Shown: positions 15,929 through 24,600 of the stretch, piece after piece | Layout: each line of letters starts with the position of its first letter | How positions within the stretch are numbered: position 1 is the first letter of the stretch | Assembly (NCBI GenBank): GCA_017509205.1 | Contig: JAFWQF010000050.1 | Location: 1 to 42,960 of the forward strand | Origin: Clostridiales bacterium | GTDB taxonomy: Bacteria > Bacillota > Clostridia > Saccharofermentanales > Saccharofermentanaceae | Direction of reading: 5' to 3' | DNA: 42,960 bases | The notes under the pieces: generated by a model | Seen by the model: only the letters and a program-made list of their open reading frames with translations | What the model was told of the DNA's origin: nothing | Database searches by the model: none | Translations under genes and position numbers: made by a program

Positions 15929-16727
15929 CATAAGCCTCGGAAAATACTACAAGGCGGATTCGATACTCCACCGCACGGATCCCAGGATCAAGACGCTTCT
16001 CTATGTCGTCTATCTGGTAGTCATATTCATGATCAAATCTCCGATAGCGATAGGCGCGCTTGCGGGAGTCATCCTGGTACAGACCATCATGGCGAAAGTC
16101 CGACCTTCCGTAATCTGGAGAACGATAAGGCCCGTGCTGCCGCTGTCGATATTCATCCTCATTTTGAACATACTGACGATCAAGCAGGGCAATGTCATCT
16201 TTGAGTGGAAGATCATCACTATCACGGATTACGGTGTCGGCAGGGCAGTCCTGATGGCAATACGTCTTGTGTTCCTCATCCTTTCAACGAGCCTCATGCT
16301 GACGCTGACAACGACGCCGCTCAAGATCGCGGATGCACTGGAGAGCCTTTTTGCACCTCTGAAACTGATAAAGGTTCCGGTTCACGAGATGGCCATGATG
16401 ATGTCGATCGCGCTGAGGTTCATACCCACCCTGATCGAAGAGACTGACAAGATAATGAAAGCGCAGGTTTCAAGAGGCGCTGATTACGATACGGGTTCGT
16501 TCATCAACAGGGTAAAAGGTTACATAACCGTGCTTATCCCGCTTTTCGTATCTAGCTTCAGAAGGGCGGAGGAACTTGCCGTTGCGATGGATGCGAGATG
16601 CTACCGCGGAGGCGAGGGAAGGACGAAGCTTAATCCCCTCAGGATAAAGAGCACCGACGTCCTTGTCGGACTGTTCCTCACGGTATGCGCCGCAGGCCTT
16701 GTTGTCATGGATATGTCTTTGAGATAA
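15918..16727 (+). CDS. ecfT: ECF transporter transmembrane subunit EcfT
   Basis: The integral membrane coupling subunit that links EcfA to exchangeable substrate-binding S proteins. The 269-residue protein begins with SLGKYYKADSILHRTDPR, the standard EcfT opening. It has about five or six membrane helices, and the coupling-helix segments with Ala-Arg-Gly type motifs appear as VSRGADYD (about 190-197) and MDARCYRGGEGR (about 227-238). The latter resembles the family 'AMxxRgY' motif. The ATG lies inside the end of the EcfA gene, so the two are coupled. The next gene, a ROK kinase, has its own promoter overlapping the ecfT stop. Confidence 0.94.
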   Translation: MLSNISLGKYYKADSILHRTDPRIKTLLYVVYLVVIFMIKSPIAIGALAGVILVQTIMAKVRPSVIWRTIRPVLPLSIFILILNILTIKQGNVIFEWKIITITDYGVGRAVLMAIRLVFLILSTSLMLTLTTTPLKIADALESLFAPLKLIKVPVHEMAMMMSIALRFIPTLIEETDKIMKAQVSRGADYDTGSFINRVKGYITVLIPLFVSSFRRAEELAVAMDARCYRGGEGRTKLNPLRIKSTDVLVGLFLTVCAAGLVVMDMSLR

Positions 16728-16747
16728 ATCATTCACTGTGATAGAAT
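16719..16747 (+). promoter_or_regulatory. Predicted promoter of the ROK kinase gene
   Basis: TTGAGA (16719-16724), a 17-base spacer and TAGAAT (16742-16747), 40 bases before the ATG. The -35 overlaps the end of ecfT. This suggests the kinase and truA can be transcribed apart from the transporter genes. Confidence 0.5.
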
Positions 16748-16787
16748 TTTAGGAACCGAAAACACATCGAAAGGGCGGATTTAAGCC

Positions 16788-17765
16788 ATGTCATACTATG
16801 TCGGGATCGACCTCGGCGGCACCAACATCAAGGCGGGTGTTGTCGACTCAGAAGGTAAGCTCCTCAACAAGATTTCCATTAAGACAAACGCAGATCGTGC
16901 GATGGAGGATATCATCCACGATATGGGTAAGCTCGCAGCAGACGCGATCAAGGACGCTGGACTCGAGACAAAGGATATCGAAGCAATCGGTATCGGCTCA
17001 CCCGGAACACCCGACAACGAAGACGGACTTCTCGTTTATTCGAGCAACCTTCCGTTCAACAATGCTCCCATGAGAAAGCTCATCAGGGAGGTAATAGACC
17101 TTCCTGTTTATATCGACAACGATGCAAACTGCGCTGCAATGGCTGAGGCTGTAGCAGGTGCTGCAAAGGGCACTAAGGAGTCCGTTACCATCACACTCGG
17201 TACGGGCGTCGGTGCAGGTGTCATCGTCAGAGGCAGGATCTATTCCGGCTTCAATCAGGCAGGATCTGAGTTCGGTCACACCGTTCTCGTTTCCGGCGGC
17301 GTTCAGTGCGGATGCGGACGCAAGGGCTGCTTTGAGCAGTATGCTTCAGCAACCGCTCTTGCAAGGATGACCCGTGAAGCTGCAGAAGCTCACCCTGAAT
17401 CACTCCTTAACGAAGTTTACAAAGAGTTCGGTGAATGGAATGCGCAGATCGCATTCGTTGCACTGAAGAAGGGCGACAAGGTCGCAGCAGAAGTAGTAGA
17501 CATGTACACTTCTTATCTTGCTGACGGTCTTGCAAATGCCATCAACGCATTCATGCCTGAGATCCTCGTGGTCGGCGGCGGCGTATGCAACGAGGGCGAT
17601 CCGCTCCTCATCCCCATGCGTGAGAAGACAATGAGCAGACCTTATTTTGGACCCGGAGTTCCGAAGACAAGGATCGAGCTCGCTCAGATGGGCAACGATG
17701 CCGGAATCGTCGGCGCTGCCATGATGGGTAAGTCATGCGTGGATGACGGCATGAACGGCATCTGA
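16788..17765 (+). CDS. ROK family sugar kinase, probably glucokinase
   Basis: Phosphorylates glucose (or a related sugar) with ATP to the 6-phosphate in the cytoplasm. The 325-residue protein has the ROK layout. The phosphate-binding loop is GIDLGGTNIKAGVV at the N-terminus. The sugar-binding part includes NDANCAAMAE, and TLGTGVGAGVI is the second phosphate motif. The His-plus-three-Cys zinc site is FGHTV followed by CGCGRKGCFEQYAS. No N-terminal helix-turn-helix is present, so it is a kinase and not a ROK repressor. GlcK is the best match from memory; N-acetylmannosamine or fructose kinases of the same fold cannot be excluded. It sits between ecfT and truA, which are usually adjacent. Confidence 0.88.
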   Translation: MSYYVGIDLGGTNIKAGVVDSEGKLLNKISIKTNADRAMEDIIHDMGKLAADAIKDAGLETKDIEAIGIGSPGTPDNEDGLLVYSSNLPFNNAPMRKLIREVIDLPVYIDNDANCAAMAEAVAGAAKGTKESVTITLGTGVGAGVIVRGRIYSGFNQAGSEFGHTVLVSGGVQCGCGRKGCFEQYASATALARMTREAAEAHPESLLNEVYKEFGEWNAQIAFVALKKGDKVAAEVVDMYTSYLADGLANAINAFMPEILVVGGGVCNEGDPLLIPMREKTMSRPYFGPGVPKTRIELAQMGNDAGIVGAAMMGKSCVDDGMNGI

Positions 17766-17773
17766 TTCTTGCC

Positions 17774-18541
17774 ATGCCGAGGCTCTGTTTCATAACGGAA
17801 TTCGACGGAACTTCCTTTGCGGGATTCCAGTCACAGGAGAACGGCAGAGCCGTGCAGGATGTGCTTGAGAGCGCGCTCTGCGAACTGTTTAAAGAAAAGA
17901 TCAGACTGACGGGATGTTCGAGGACTGACGCGGGTGTGCACGCAAAGTGCCACTTAAGTCACGCCGACGTCCCGTTTGTCATTCCCGAAGAAAAGTTCCC
18001 TCTGGCAATGAACGCACTGCTTCCGGACGATGTCGCAGTAAAGCGCGCATTTTATGCAAAGGATGATTTCTCCGCGCGCTTTTCGATCAACGGGAAAAGA
18101 TATATATACAGGATCTATGTCTCGCCGACCCGCGATCCGTTCCTCGACAGGTACGCTTATTACTGTCCGGTCATGCCTGATGTCGAGGCGATGAAAGAGG
18201 CTTCAAAAGCGTTTGCCGGAGAACATGATTTCCGTGCGTTCTGCGCGGCGGGCGGCAGCCAGAAGACATATGTAAGAAGGCTGCACAATGTATCGGTCAG
18301 GACCTCCGGTTCTGATCCTCTCGTCATTGAGATAGAGGTCAGCGGCGAAGCATTCCTTTACAACATGGTCCGCATAATCGCGGGCACGCTGCTTTATGTC
18401 GGGCAGGGGAAGATCCCCGCGGATTCGATCGGTGAAGTGATCGAAAAGGGGGACAGGAGCCTTGCCGGAAAGACACTTGCTGCAAAGGGACTTACGCTGG
18501 AAGAAGTCTATTTTGACGAAGGGTCAGCAAGGCAGGAATAA
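17774..18541 (+). CDS. truA: tRNA pseudouridine(38-40) synthase
   Basis: Converts uridines 38-40 in the anticodon arm of many tRNAs to pseudouridine. The 255-residue protein is of family length. The catalytic Asp lies in GCSRTDAGVHA (about residue 54), and the opening FDGTSFAGFQSQ is standard, as are KRYIYRIY and FLYNMVRIIAGTLL. The ribosome binding site is poor: I see no AGGAG-like run in the 15 bases before the ATG. Since the ROK stop is only 8 bases away, translation may rely on coupling. Confidence 0.95.
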   Translation: MPRLCFITEFDGTSFAGFQSQENGRAVQDVLESALCELFKEKIRLTGCSRTDAGVHAKCHLSHADVPFVIPEEKFPLAMNALLPDDVAVKRAFYAKDDFSARFSINGKRYIYRIYVSPTRDPFLDRYAYYCPVMPDVEAMKEASKAFAGEHDFRAFCAAGGSQKTYVRRLHNVSVRTSGSDPLVIEIEVSGEAFLYNMVRIIAGTLLYVGQGKIPADSIGEVIEKGDRSLAGKTLAAKGLTLEEVYFDEGSARQE

Positions 18542-18567
18542 CTTGTTTCCAAAATCCATATAAAAAC

Positions 18568-18591
18568 CGACAAAAGCCGACAATGTCGACA
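18568..18591 (+). promoter_or_regulatory. Three phased CGACA units, operator-like
   Basis: CGACA occurs at 18568, 18578 and 18587, about one DNA helical turn apart. The middle and third parts form the palindrome CGACAATGTCG (18578-18588). The spacing looks like a protein-binding site upstream of the NfeD promoter, but no regulator gene is nearby. Chance cannot be ruled out. Confidence 0.3.
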
Positions 18592-18610
18592 AAAAGCGTG
18601 ATCCGGCCGG

Positions 18611-18646
18611 CGGGAACGGGGCAGTTTCCGACACACCGATTTTTTC
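18611..18646 (+). terminator. Possible weak terminator after truA
   Basis: CGGGAAC (18611-18617) can pair with GTTTCCG (18624-18630), with one G-T pair, and a T-run (18640-18645) follows about nine bases later. The gap between stem and T-run makes it weak. Confidence 0.35.
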
Positions 18647-18664
18647 CTAAAAGTAAATTTAAGG

Positions 18665-18673
18665 TGATATAAT
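18665..18673 (+). promoter_or_regulatory. Extended -10 element before the NfeD gene
   Basis: TGA-TATAAT, an extended -10 with a perfect hexamer, about 58 bases before the ATG. I see no convincing -35; extended -10 promoters can work without one. Confidence 0.5.
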
Positions 18674-18730
18674 TATCTCTAGCGTGGGCGTGGAATACCT
18701 GCGCAAATTTTTGAAGGGAGGATTAGATTT

Positions 18731-19165
18731 ATGTCATCGTGGATCATCTGGCTGATAGTATTCATCGTAATGCTCATCATTGAAGCCGCCACAACCGCAC
18801 TTGCAACCGTATGGTTCGCAGCAGGTGCGCTCGTGGCCATGATCATGGACCTGTGCGGAGCTCCGCTGAATCTGCAGATCATCGTAATGGCCGCTGTGTC
18901 TGTCGTTACCTTTGCTATCTGCATGATCTGGATCAGGCCTAAGCTTGAATCACTTCGCAGAGCAAATGTCCAGAGGACCAATGCCGACAGGCTCATCGGG
19001 TTGGAGGGCGTAGTTATCGTGCCTGTTAACCCCGTTGAAGGAAAAGGTCAGGTCAAGGTCGAAGGACAGGTCTGGAGCGCTAAATCGGAAGGCGCGATCA
19101 AAGAAGGCACAACAGTAAAGATCAGGGCGATCGAGGGCGTTAAGCTCATCGTGGATCCCGTTTAA
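18731..19165 (+). CDS. NfeD-like membrane protein
   Basis: A 144-residue protein with an N-terminal hydrophobic half (two or three helices, residues 4-25, 28-45 and 52-70) and a C-terminal OB-fold-like soluble domain (about 88-144, with GLEGVVIVPVNP and EGQVWSAKSEGAIKEGTTV). This is the short NfeD form that lacks the ClpP-like protease domain. NfeD proteins are typically encoded next to SPFH/stomatin proteins, and such a gene follows after 18 bases here. The pair is thought to organise membrane microdomains or help with membrane-protein quality control; the exact role is not settled. GGGAGG lies about 8 bases before the ATG. Confidence 0.88.
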   Translation: MSSWIIWLIVFIVMLIIEAATTALATVWFAAGALVAMIMDLCGAPLNLQIIVMAAVSVVTFAICMIWIRPKLESLRRANVQRTNADRLIGLEGVVIVPVNPVEGKGQVKVEGQVWSAKSEGAIKEGTTVKIRAIEGVKLIVDPV

Positions 19166-19183
19166 TCAACATTGGAGGAATTT

Positions 19184-20101
19184 ATGGAAAACGTAGTACT
19201 TGATATGTCAACAGGCGGCACGATCATCGGCGTAATCGTCGCAGTGCTCGTCATCGGACTTATTCTCGCAAACATCAAGATCGTTCCGCAGGCAACGACA
19301 TTCATCATCGAGCGTCTCGGAACTTACAGGACAACATGGGATACCGGTCTTCACCTCAAGGTCCCTTTCATCGACCGCGTCGCAAAGAAGATCTCTCTCA
19401 AGGAGAAGGTTGCAGACTTCGCACCTCAGGCCGTTATCACAAAGGATAACGTTACGATGCAGATCGACACGGTCCTCTTCTATCAGATCGTTGATCCTAA
19501 GCTCTACACATACGGAATCGAGCGTCCCATCGTTGCTATTGAGAACCTCTCAGCAACGACGCTCCGTAACATCATCGGTGACCTCGAGCTCGACCAGACT
19601 CTCACATCTCGTGACATCATCAACACAAGGATGAGAGAGATCTTAGACGAAGCTACAGACCCTTGGGGAATCAAGGTCAACCGCGTTGAGCTTAAGAACA
19701 TCATCCCGCCTAAGGAGATTCAGGCTGCGATGGAGAAGCAGATGAAGGCTGAGCGTGAGAAGAGAGAAAAGATCCTCATCGCAGAAGGTGAGAAGGAATC
19801 CGCGATCAGAGTCGCAGAAGGTGAAAAGGAAGCTGCCATCCTCAGAGCTGAAGCTAAGAAGCAGGCAGCGATCAGAGAGGCTGAAGGTCAGGCTCAGGCT
19901 ATCCTCGCAGTTCAGGAAGCTACGGCAAAGGGTCTTCAGATGGTCAAGGATGTCGGCGCAGACGACGGACTCATCGCCATCAAGGGCCTCGAGGCTCTCG
20001 AGAAGGTCGGCCAGGGCGCTTCCACAAAGATCATCATTCCTTCAGATCTTCAGGGCATCGCAGGTCTCACGACAACCATCAAGGAAATTGCAAAATCCTG
20101 A
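19184..20101 (+). CDS. SPFH/stomatin-like membrane protein (QmcA/paraslipin type)
   Basis: A 305-residue protein with one N-terminal membrane segment (about 11-33), an SPFH/band-7 domain (about 35-200, with FIIERLGTYRTTWDTGLH and VDPKLYTYGIERP) and a C-terminal Glu/Ala/Lys-rich coiled coil (about 195-250) made of repeated EGEKE-AA units. It ends with a hydrophobic tail. Such proteins form large ring or cage oligomers at the membrane, often with NfeD partners. GGAGG at 19174-19178 fits the ATG at 19184; an in-frame TTG at 19172 would put the ribosome binding site inside the gene, so I reject it. Confidence 0.92.
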   Translation: MENVVLDMSTGGTIIGVIVAVLVIGLILANIKIVPQATTFIIERLGTYRTTWDTGLHLKVPFIDRVAKKISLKEKVADFAPQAVITKDNVTMQIDTVLFYQIVDPKLYTYGIERPIVAIENLSATTLRNIIGDLELDQTLTSRDIINTRMREILDEATDPWGIKVNRVELKNIIPPKEIQAAMEKQMKAEREKREKILIAEGEKESAIRVAEGEKEAAILRAEAKKQAAIREAEGQAQAILAVQEATAKGLQMVKDVGADDGLIAIKGLEALEKVGQGASTKIIIPSDLQGIAGLTTTIKEIAKS

Positions 20102-20129
20102 TATAAGGACTGTCACGGAGGTATTTTAA

Positions 20130-21593
20130 ATGGATTACGGTATGTGGAACGAAAGAACCAACATGAGCATGCTCACGGACTTCTATGAGCTTACCATGGC
20201 AAACGGTTATCTTGATAACGGCTGCGGCGATACGATCGTTTATTTCGACGCATTCTTCAGGAATATTCCGGAGAACGGCGGCTATGCAGTCATGGCAGGC
20301 GTTGAGCAGGTCATCGATTATCTTTCGAACCTGAAATTCTCGGAAGATGATCTTGAGTTCCTCAAGACCAACTATCACTTCAATGATAAGTTCATCGAGT
20401 ACCTCAGGAACTTCGAATTTACCTGTGACGTATGGGCTATCCCCGAGGGTACTGTAGTCTTCCCGAGAGAGCCGCTCGTCAAGGTCAGAGGACCCGTCAT
20501 GCAGGCACAGCTCCTTGAGACAGCGCTCCTCTGCACGATCAACCACCAGACGCTGATCGCCACAAAGACCGCAAGGATCGTAAGGGCAGCTGAAGGAAGG
20601 CCGGTCATGGAGTTCGGCGCACGCCGTGCCCAGGGCTTCGACGCTTCCGTTCTCGGTGCGAGGGCTGCTTACATCGCAGGCGCTGCAGGCACATCCTGCA
20701 CCATCTGCGGACAGCAGTTCGACATTCCGCTTTCAGGAACCATGGCTCACTCTTGGGTTATGCTCTTTGATACGGAGTTCGAGGCGTTCAAAGCTTATTC
20801 AATGACATATCCCGACGGCGCTCTGCTGCTCGTTGATACATACGACGTTCTGCGTTCCGGTATTCCCAATGCCATCAAGTGCGCAAAGGAAGTATTGGAG
20901 CCGATGGGCAAGCGCCTCAAGGGTATCAGGATCGATTCCGGAGACCTTACCTACATGACACAGCAGGCAAGGAAGATGCTTGATGAAGCAGGACTTACGG
21001 ATTGTAAGATCACTGTTTCAAATGCTCTCGATGAGTACCTTATCAGAGACCTCATCAACCAGGGCGCATGCATCGATTCGTTCGGTGTAGGCGAAAGACT
21101 CATTACGTCAAAGGCTGAACCTGTTTTCGGCGGTGTCTACAAGATCGCTGCAGTTGAGGACAAGGACGGCAACGTCATCCCCAAGATGAAGATCTCCGAT
21201 TCCGTCGGCAAGGTCACGAACCCCTGCAACAAGGAGATCGTCAGATTCTATGACAAGGCAACGGGCAAGGCATTGGCTGACGTCCTGATGGTCGTCGGTG
21301 AAGAGATACCTGACGGTGAGCCTTATGAGATCTTCGATCCCAACGCAACCTGGAAGAGCAAGACTCTCGTTGATTACACGACAAAGAAGCTCCTCGTACA
21401 GATCTTCGAGCACGGCAAGCTTGTCTATGAGAAGCCTTCCATCAAGGAGATCCGCGATTACTGCACGAAGGAACTCGATTCACTCTGGGATTCCATCAAG
21501 AGATTTGAGAATCCGCACAACTACTATGTCGACCTGTCACCCAAGCTCTGGAAGATCAAGGACGACATACTGAGATCATACAAGCACAGATAA
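20130..21593 (+). CDS. pncB: Nicotinate phosphoribosyltransferase
   Basis: Makes nicotinate mononucleotide from nicotinate and PRPP, with ATP hydrolysis, in the NAD salvage pathway. The 487-residue protein matches the long Gram-positive form. Visible signatures are MSMLTDFYELTMANGY at the start, the phosphorylatable-His and substrate region NHQTLIATKTARI, EFGARRAQGFDAS and GAAGTS. The PRPP-binding segment GIRIDSGDLTYMTQQARKML follows, with IDSFGVGERL later. GGAGG lies about 9 bases upstream. Downstream, the cyclophilin gene begins after 12 bases. nnrD at the start of the window also serves NAD metabolism, but the two are far apart. Confidence 0.95.
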   Translation: MDYGMWNERTNMSMLTDFYELTMANGYLDNGCGDTIVYFDAFFRNIPENGGYAVMAGVEQVIDYLSNLKFSEDDLEFLKTNYHFNDKFIEYLRNFEFTCDVWAIPEGTVVFPREPLVKVRGPVMQAQLLETALLCTINHQTLIATKTARIVRAAEGRPVMEFGARRAQGFDASVLGARAAYIAGAAGTSCTICGQQFDIPLSGTMAHSWVMLFDTEFEAFKAYSMTYPDGALLLVDTYDVLRSGIPNAIKCAKEVLEPMGKRLKGIRIDSGDLTYMTQQARKMLDEAGLTDCKITVSNALDEYLIRDLINQGACIDSFGVGERLITSKAEPVFGGVYKIAAVEDKDGNVIPKMKISDSVGKVTNPCNKEIVRFYDKATGKALADVLMVVGEEIPDGEPYEIFDPNATWKSKTLVDYTTKKLLVQIFEHGKLVYEKPSIKEIRDYCTKELDSLWDSIKRFENPHNYYVDLSPKLWKIKDDILRSYKHR

Positions 21594-21605
21594 GGAGAAG
21601 AAAAA

Positions 21606-22091
21606 ATGGCAAATCCGATCGTAACAATCCAGATGAAAGACGGCGGCGTAATGAAGGCAGAGCTCTATCCCGAGATCGCGCCCATCACCGTTCAGAACTT
21701 TATCGACCTCGCAGCAAAGGGTTTTTATAACGGTCTTATCTTCCACAGAGTCATCCCGGGATTCATGATCCAGGGCGGTGACCCCGAGGGAACAGGCATG
21801 GGCGGCCCCGGATATTCCATCAAGGGCGAGTTTACCGCAAACGGATTCCAGAATGACCTCAAGCACACGAGAGGCGTTCTCTCCATGGCACGTGCAATGG
21901 ATCCGAATTCCGCAGGCTCACAGTTTTTCATCATGCATGAGACATATCCGAGCCTTGACGGTCAGTATGCCGCTTTCGGAAAGCTCATCGAGGGAATCGA
22001 AGTTGTCGATAAGATCGCTTCCGTAAGGACTGATTACAACGACAGACCTTTAGAGCCTCAGCAGATCGAATTCATGACGGTACAGCTTTGA
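21606..22091 (+). CDS. Peptidyl-prolyl cis-trans isomerase, cyclophilin type
   Basis: Speeds cis-trans isomerisation at proline bonds. The 161-residue protein is a single cyclophilin domain with no signal peptide, so it is cytoplasmic. The active-site stretch FHRVIPGFMIQGGDPEGTGMG contains the catalytic Arg and the FxxQGGD motif. SMARAMDPNSAGSQFFIM supplies the second part. A strong AAGGAG lies 8 bases before the ATG. Its last codons overlap the TTG start assigned to the next gene. Confidence 0.95.
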   Translation: MANPIVTIQMKDGGVMKAELYPEIAPITVQNFIDLAAKGFYNGLIFHRVIPGFMIQGGDPEGTGMGGPGYSIKGEFTANGFQNDLKHTRGVLSMARAMDPNSAGSQFFIMHETYPSLDGQYAAFGKLIEGIEVVDKIASVRTDYNDRPLEPQQIEFMTVQL

Positions 22092-24529
22092 CGGACACTA
22101 TCCTGATCGCTGTCTGGCCTTTTGCTTCAGCATTACTGATCTCACTGGCGGAATTCATCTTATCCCGCACAAAGGCATTTAAGACGTCTTATGTCAGTGA
22201 ACTGAGGCTACCAAAATTCTTAAGGCAGAACCATTGGAAAGACAAAACCGGAAATACGGCTTTGTCTTTCCTTATAATATGGGCTGCCGCGCTGCTCCAG
22301 TTTTTGTTTTCGATGGTGAGCATCTATCTCGTCCGGAGATACGCGTGCCTTCCCGAAGGAAAATATAAGAGCCCGTTGAGTCCAGTGTTTTTTGCGGTGG
22401 CGGATACCGTCTGCGGCATCTGCATCCTGTACCTTCTGAGGTCACGCAGGCGTAGGGCGGTGAAGGCGGCTGCGATCATTGCGGTGCTGTCTTTCGCGCT
22501 TCTGGTCCTCGAATTTTTTGTTTTCAATTTCAACTGCTTCAAAAAGAACTGCCATGTGACAAGGCTTACGGGGAGCAGTCTGGTACCCGAGTTTAGATCC
22601 GATGCGGAGAATGAGGATGGCCCTTTAAGCTTTTCGGATGACAGCGTGATCATCAGGGATGAATGTTCGTTTATCATTCCGAATGTTCCAGATGATGCTT
22701 ATTCGGTAACCGTGGATTTTGTTCCGGCCGATAACGGGGACAGCAAGAAAGCCCACACCAGGTTTAACTGCAGGCTCATGATCGAAGATGAGAATTCGAT
22801 GTATGTGTACAGAACGGCTGACAAGAGGAAAGCCTCGGGTGAGCGCAGCATCACGATGTTCATGAGGCCGCACGGTCACATAAAGAACGTTTTGCTGTCA
22901 ATTGAGAATATCGAAAAGAAGGTCTGCATATCATCCGTTAGTATTTCAGAACGTAACGTCTATGGGACATATCTTGTCAGATACCTGTTCCTTTTTGCTG
23001 CAGCTTCGCTCATCACGCTTATAGTTTGTCAGCGTTTTTATGAAGTTATGTATGATCCGGAAAAAAAGACACACGTCATCCTGATTGTTGTGGTGTTTGT
23101 TTTAACAACAGGACTTACATGTCTTCTGTATCTGTGTAAGGATATGAAGTTTGACAAATATCCGTTTGCTGACCAGTCTGAAGTTACGGACATCTATCAG
23201 CTGGCTTTTGATTCAAAGATAAAGAAACTCCCGTATCTTGATATTGAGCCCGATGAGGCTCTGAAGGAACTGGACAATCCCTATGATGACAGCGAAAGGG
23301 ACAAAAAAGCGCCGGATTACAAGTGGGACTTTGCCTACAAGGACGGGCACTACTATTGTTATTTCGGAGAGGCTCCGCTCTATACAATCTATTACCCGAT
23401 ATACATGCTGACGCACCGTATTCCGAATTATTCCGCCGCAGTCGGAATGCTCGGCACGATGGCTGTGATCTCAGTCATTCTGGCGTTCCTTGCAGCCGTC
23501 AGGATGTTCGTACCGAAGCAGAACCTTCTGGCACTGCTCCTGATGATACCCGCAGTTGCTGCTTCGGGACTTCTGTATGTCAACATGGCTTATTCTGAAA
23601 AGTATTATGTTGCTTCAAACAGCGCAATTGCGGGAATGGGATTTGCTGTGTTCTTCGGATTGTCTGCAGTTATGGAAAAGAAGACTTTTTCAAGGATGGT
23701 AATGTTTCTGCTTTCAGGCCTGTCGCTTGCCATCTGCGCTGGATCAAGGCCGACTGTTGCAATCTGCGCGGCTGCTCTTCTGCCGGTATTCATCGGAGTG
23801 CTCTTTGACGGATCGAGGAAGCTTTCCTTGAGGCTTTCGGAGGCGTTTGCATTCCTGATCCCCGTTATCCTGGGAATAATCCTGATTCTCATGCATAATC
23901 AGGAACGGTTCGGCAGCATTACGGATTTCGGAGAAAACTACCAGCTGACGGTCAGTGACATATCATCGCTGAAGGTGACACCCGAAATGTTTCCGTCCGC
24001 TGTCTTCTACTATTTCCTGATGCCGTTTTCCATGACAGATACTTTCCCGTATTTTGAAGTCAGGGGCATAATCTCGAATACGTATGAGGTCTACAGGAAT
24101 ATCGAACCGTCCGCAGGTATTTTGAGCATACCTTTCCTGTTTTTGGGAACACTGTTCCTGCCTGGCGCATTTGTCCGTTTAAAAGGACGAAGCTCCAAAA
24201 AGGATGCGGCTATATATAACGGATTCCTGATAATGAGTGTACTGGCAGCGCTCTTTATAACATGGTTCGATTTTTCAAGGGGCGGCGTATGTCTCAGATA
24301 TCTGTCTGATTTCGCGTGGCTCTTTGCAATAATATGCGGAGTGGTGCTCCTTAGAAGGATAATGAGAAAGTCGGGAAGAAAGACTGTGTACGGTCTTGTC
24401 CTGGCTGCATCTGTAATGACGCTCTTTGCGGTATTCTTCGTCATGCTGGCGCAGGACTATTCCAATCTTACTAAACTCTATCCGTCGCTTCTTGAAAGAT
24501 GCGAGGATGTATTCCTTTTCTGGCACTGA
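22088..24529 (+). CDS. Large polytopic membrane protein, glycosyltransferase C-like (putative)
   Basis: An 813-residue protein with four N-terminal membrane helices (to about 155), an extracytoplasmic beta-rich region (about 160-300), and ten or more further helices. The loop after helix 6 carries DYKWDFAYKDGHYYCYFGE, a motif I recall from many uncharacterised Clostridial membrane proteins that look like GT-C lipid-linked-sugar transferases. No acceptor or donor can be read from the sequence. The assigned start is a TTG overlapping the cyclophilin stop (TTGA). It has no strong ribosome binding site, so coupling is likely and the exact start is uncertain. It lies just before four paralogous polytopic genes and probably belongs to the same envelope-glycan function. 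Confidence 0.7.
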   Translation: MTDTILIAVWPFASALLISLAEFILSRTKAFKTSYVSELRLPKFLRQNHWKDKTGNTALSFLIIWAAALLQFLFSMVSIYLVRRYACLPEGKYKSPLSPVFFAVADTVCGICILYLLRSRRRRAVKAAAIIAVLSFALLVLEFFVFNFNCFKKNCHVTRLTGSSLVPEFRSDAENEDGPLSFSDDSVIIRDECSFIIPNVPDDAYSVTVDFVPADNGDSKKAHTRFNCRLMIEDENSMYVYRTADKRKASGERSITMFMRPHGHIKNVLLSIENIEKKVCISSVSISERNVYGTYLVRYLFLFAAASLITLIVCQRFYEVMYDPEKKTHVILIVVVFVLTTGLTCLLYLCKDMKFDKYPFADQSEVTDIYQLAFDSKIKKLPYLDIEPDEALKELDNPYDDSERDKKAPDYKWDFAYKDGHYYCYFGEAPLYTIYYPIYMLTHRIPNYSAAVGMLGTMAVISVILAFLAAVRMFVPKQNLLALLLMIPAVAASGLLYVNMAYSEKYYVASNSAIAGMGFAVFFGLSAVMEKKTFSRMVMFLLSGLSLAICAGSRPTVAICAAALLPVFIGVLFDGSRKLSLRLSEAFAFLIPVILGIILILMHNQERFGSITDFGENYQLTVSDISSLKVTPEMFPSAVFYYFLMPFSMTDTFPYFEVRGIISNTYEVYRNIEPSAGILSIPFLFLGTLFLPGAFVRLKGRSSKKDAAIYNGFLIMSVLAALFITWFDFSRGGVCLRYLSDFAWLFAIICGVVLLRRIMRKSGRKTVYGLVLAASVMTLFAVFFVMLAQDYSNLTKLYPSLLERCEDVFLFWH

Positions 24530-24600
24530 CTTAAGGCCCACGGCAGATATACGAATGAGATATAATTATTTTGATATTTAACTGAAAGGCAGTATTTGAA

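Noticed and set aside
22088..22300. Later start for the 813-residue protein
   Set aside because: No ATG with a ribosome binding site occurs before the second membrane helix; the overlapping TTG allows coupling, so I kept it while marking it uncertain.
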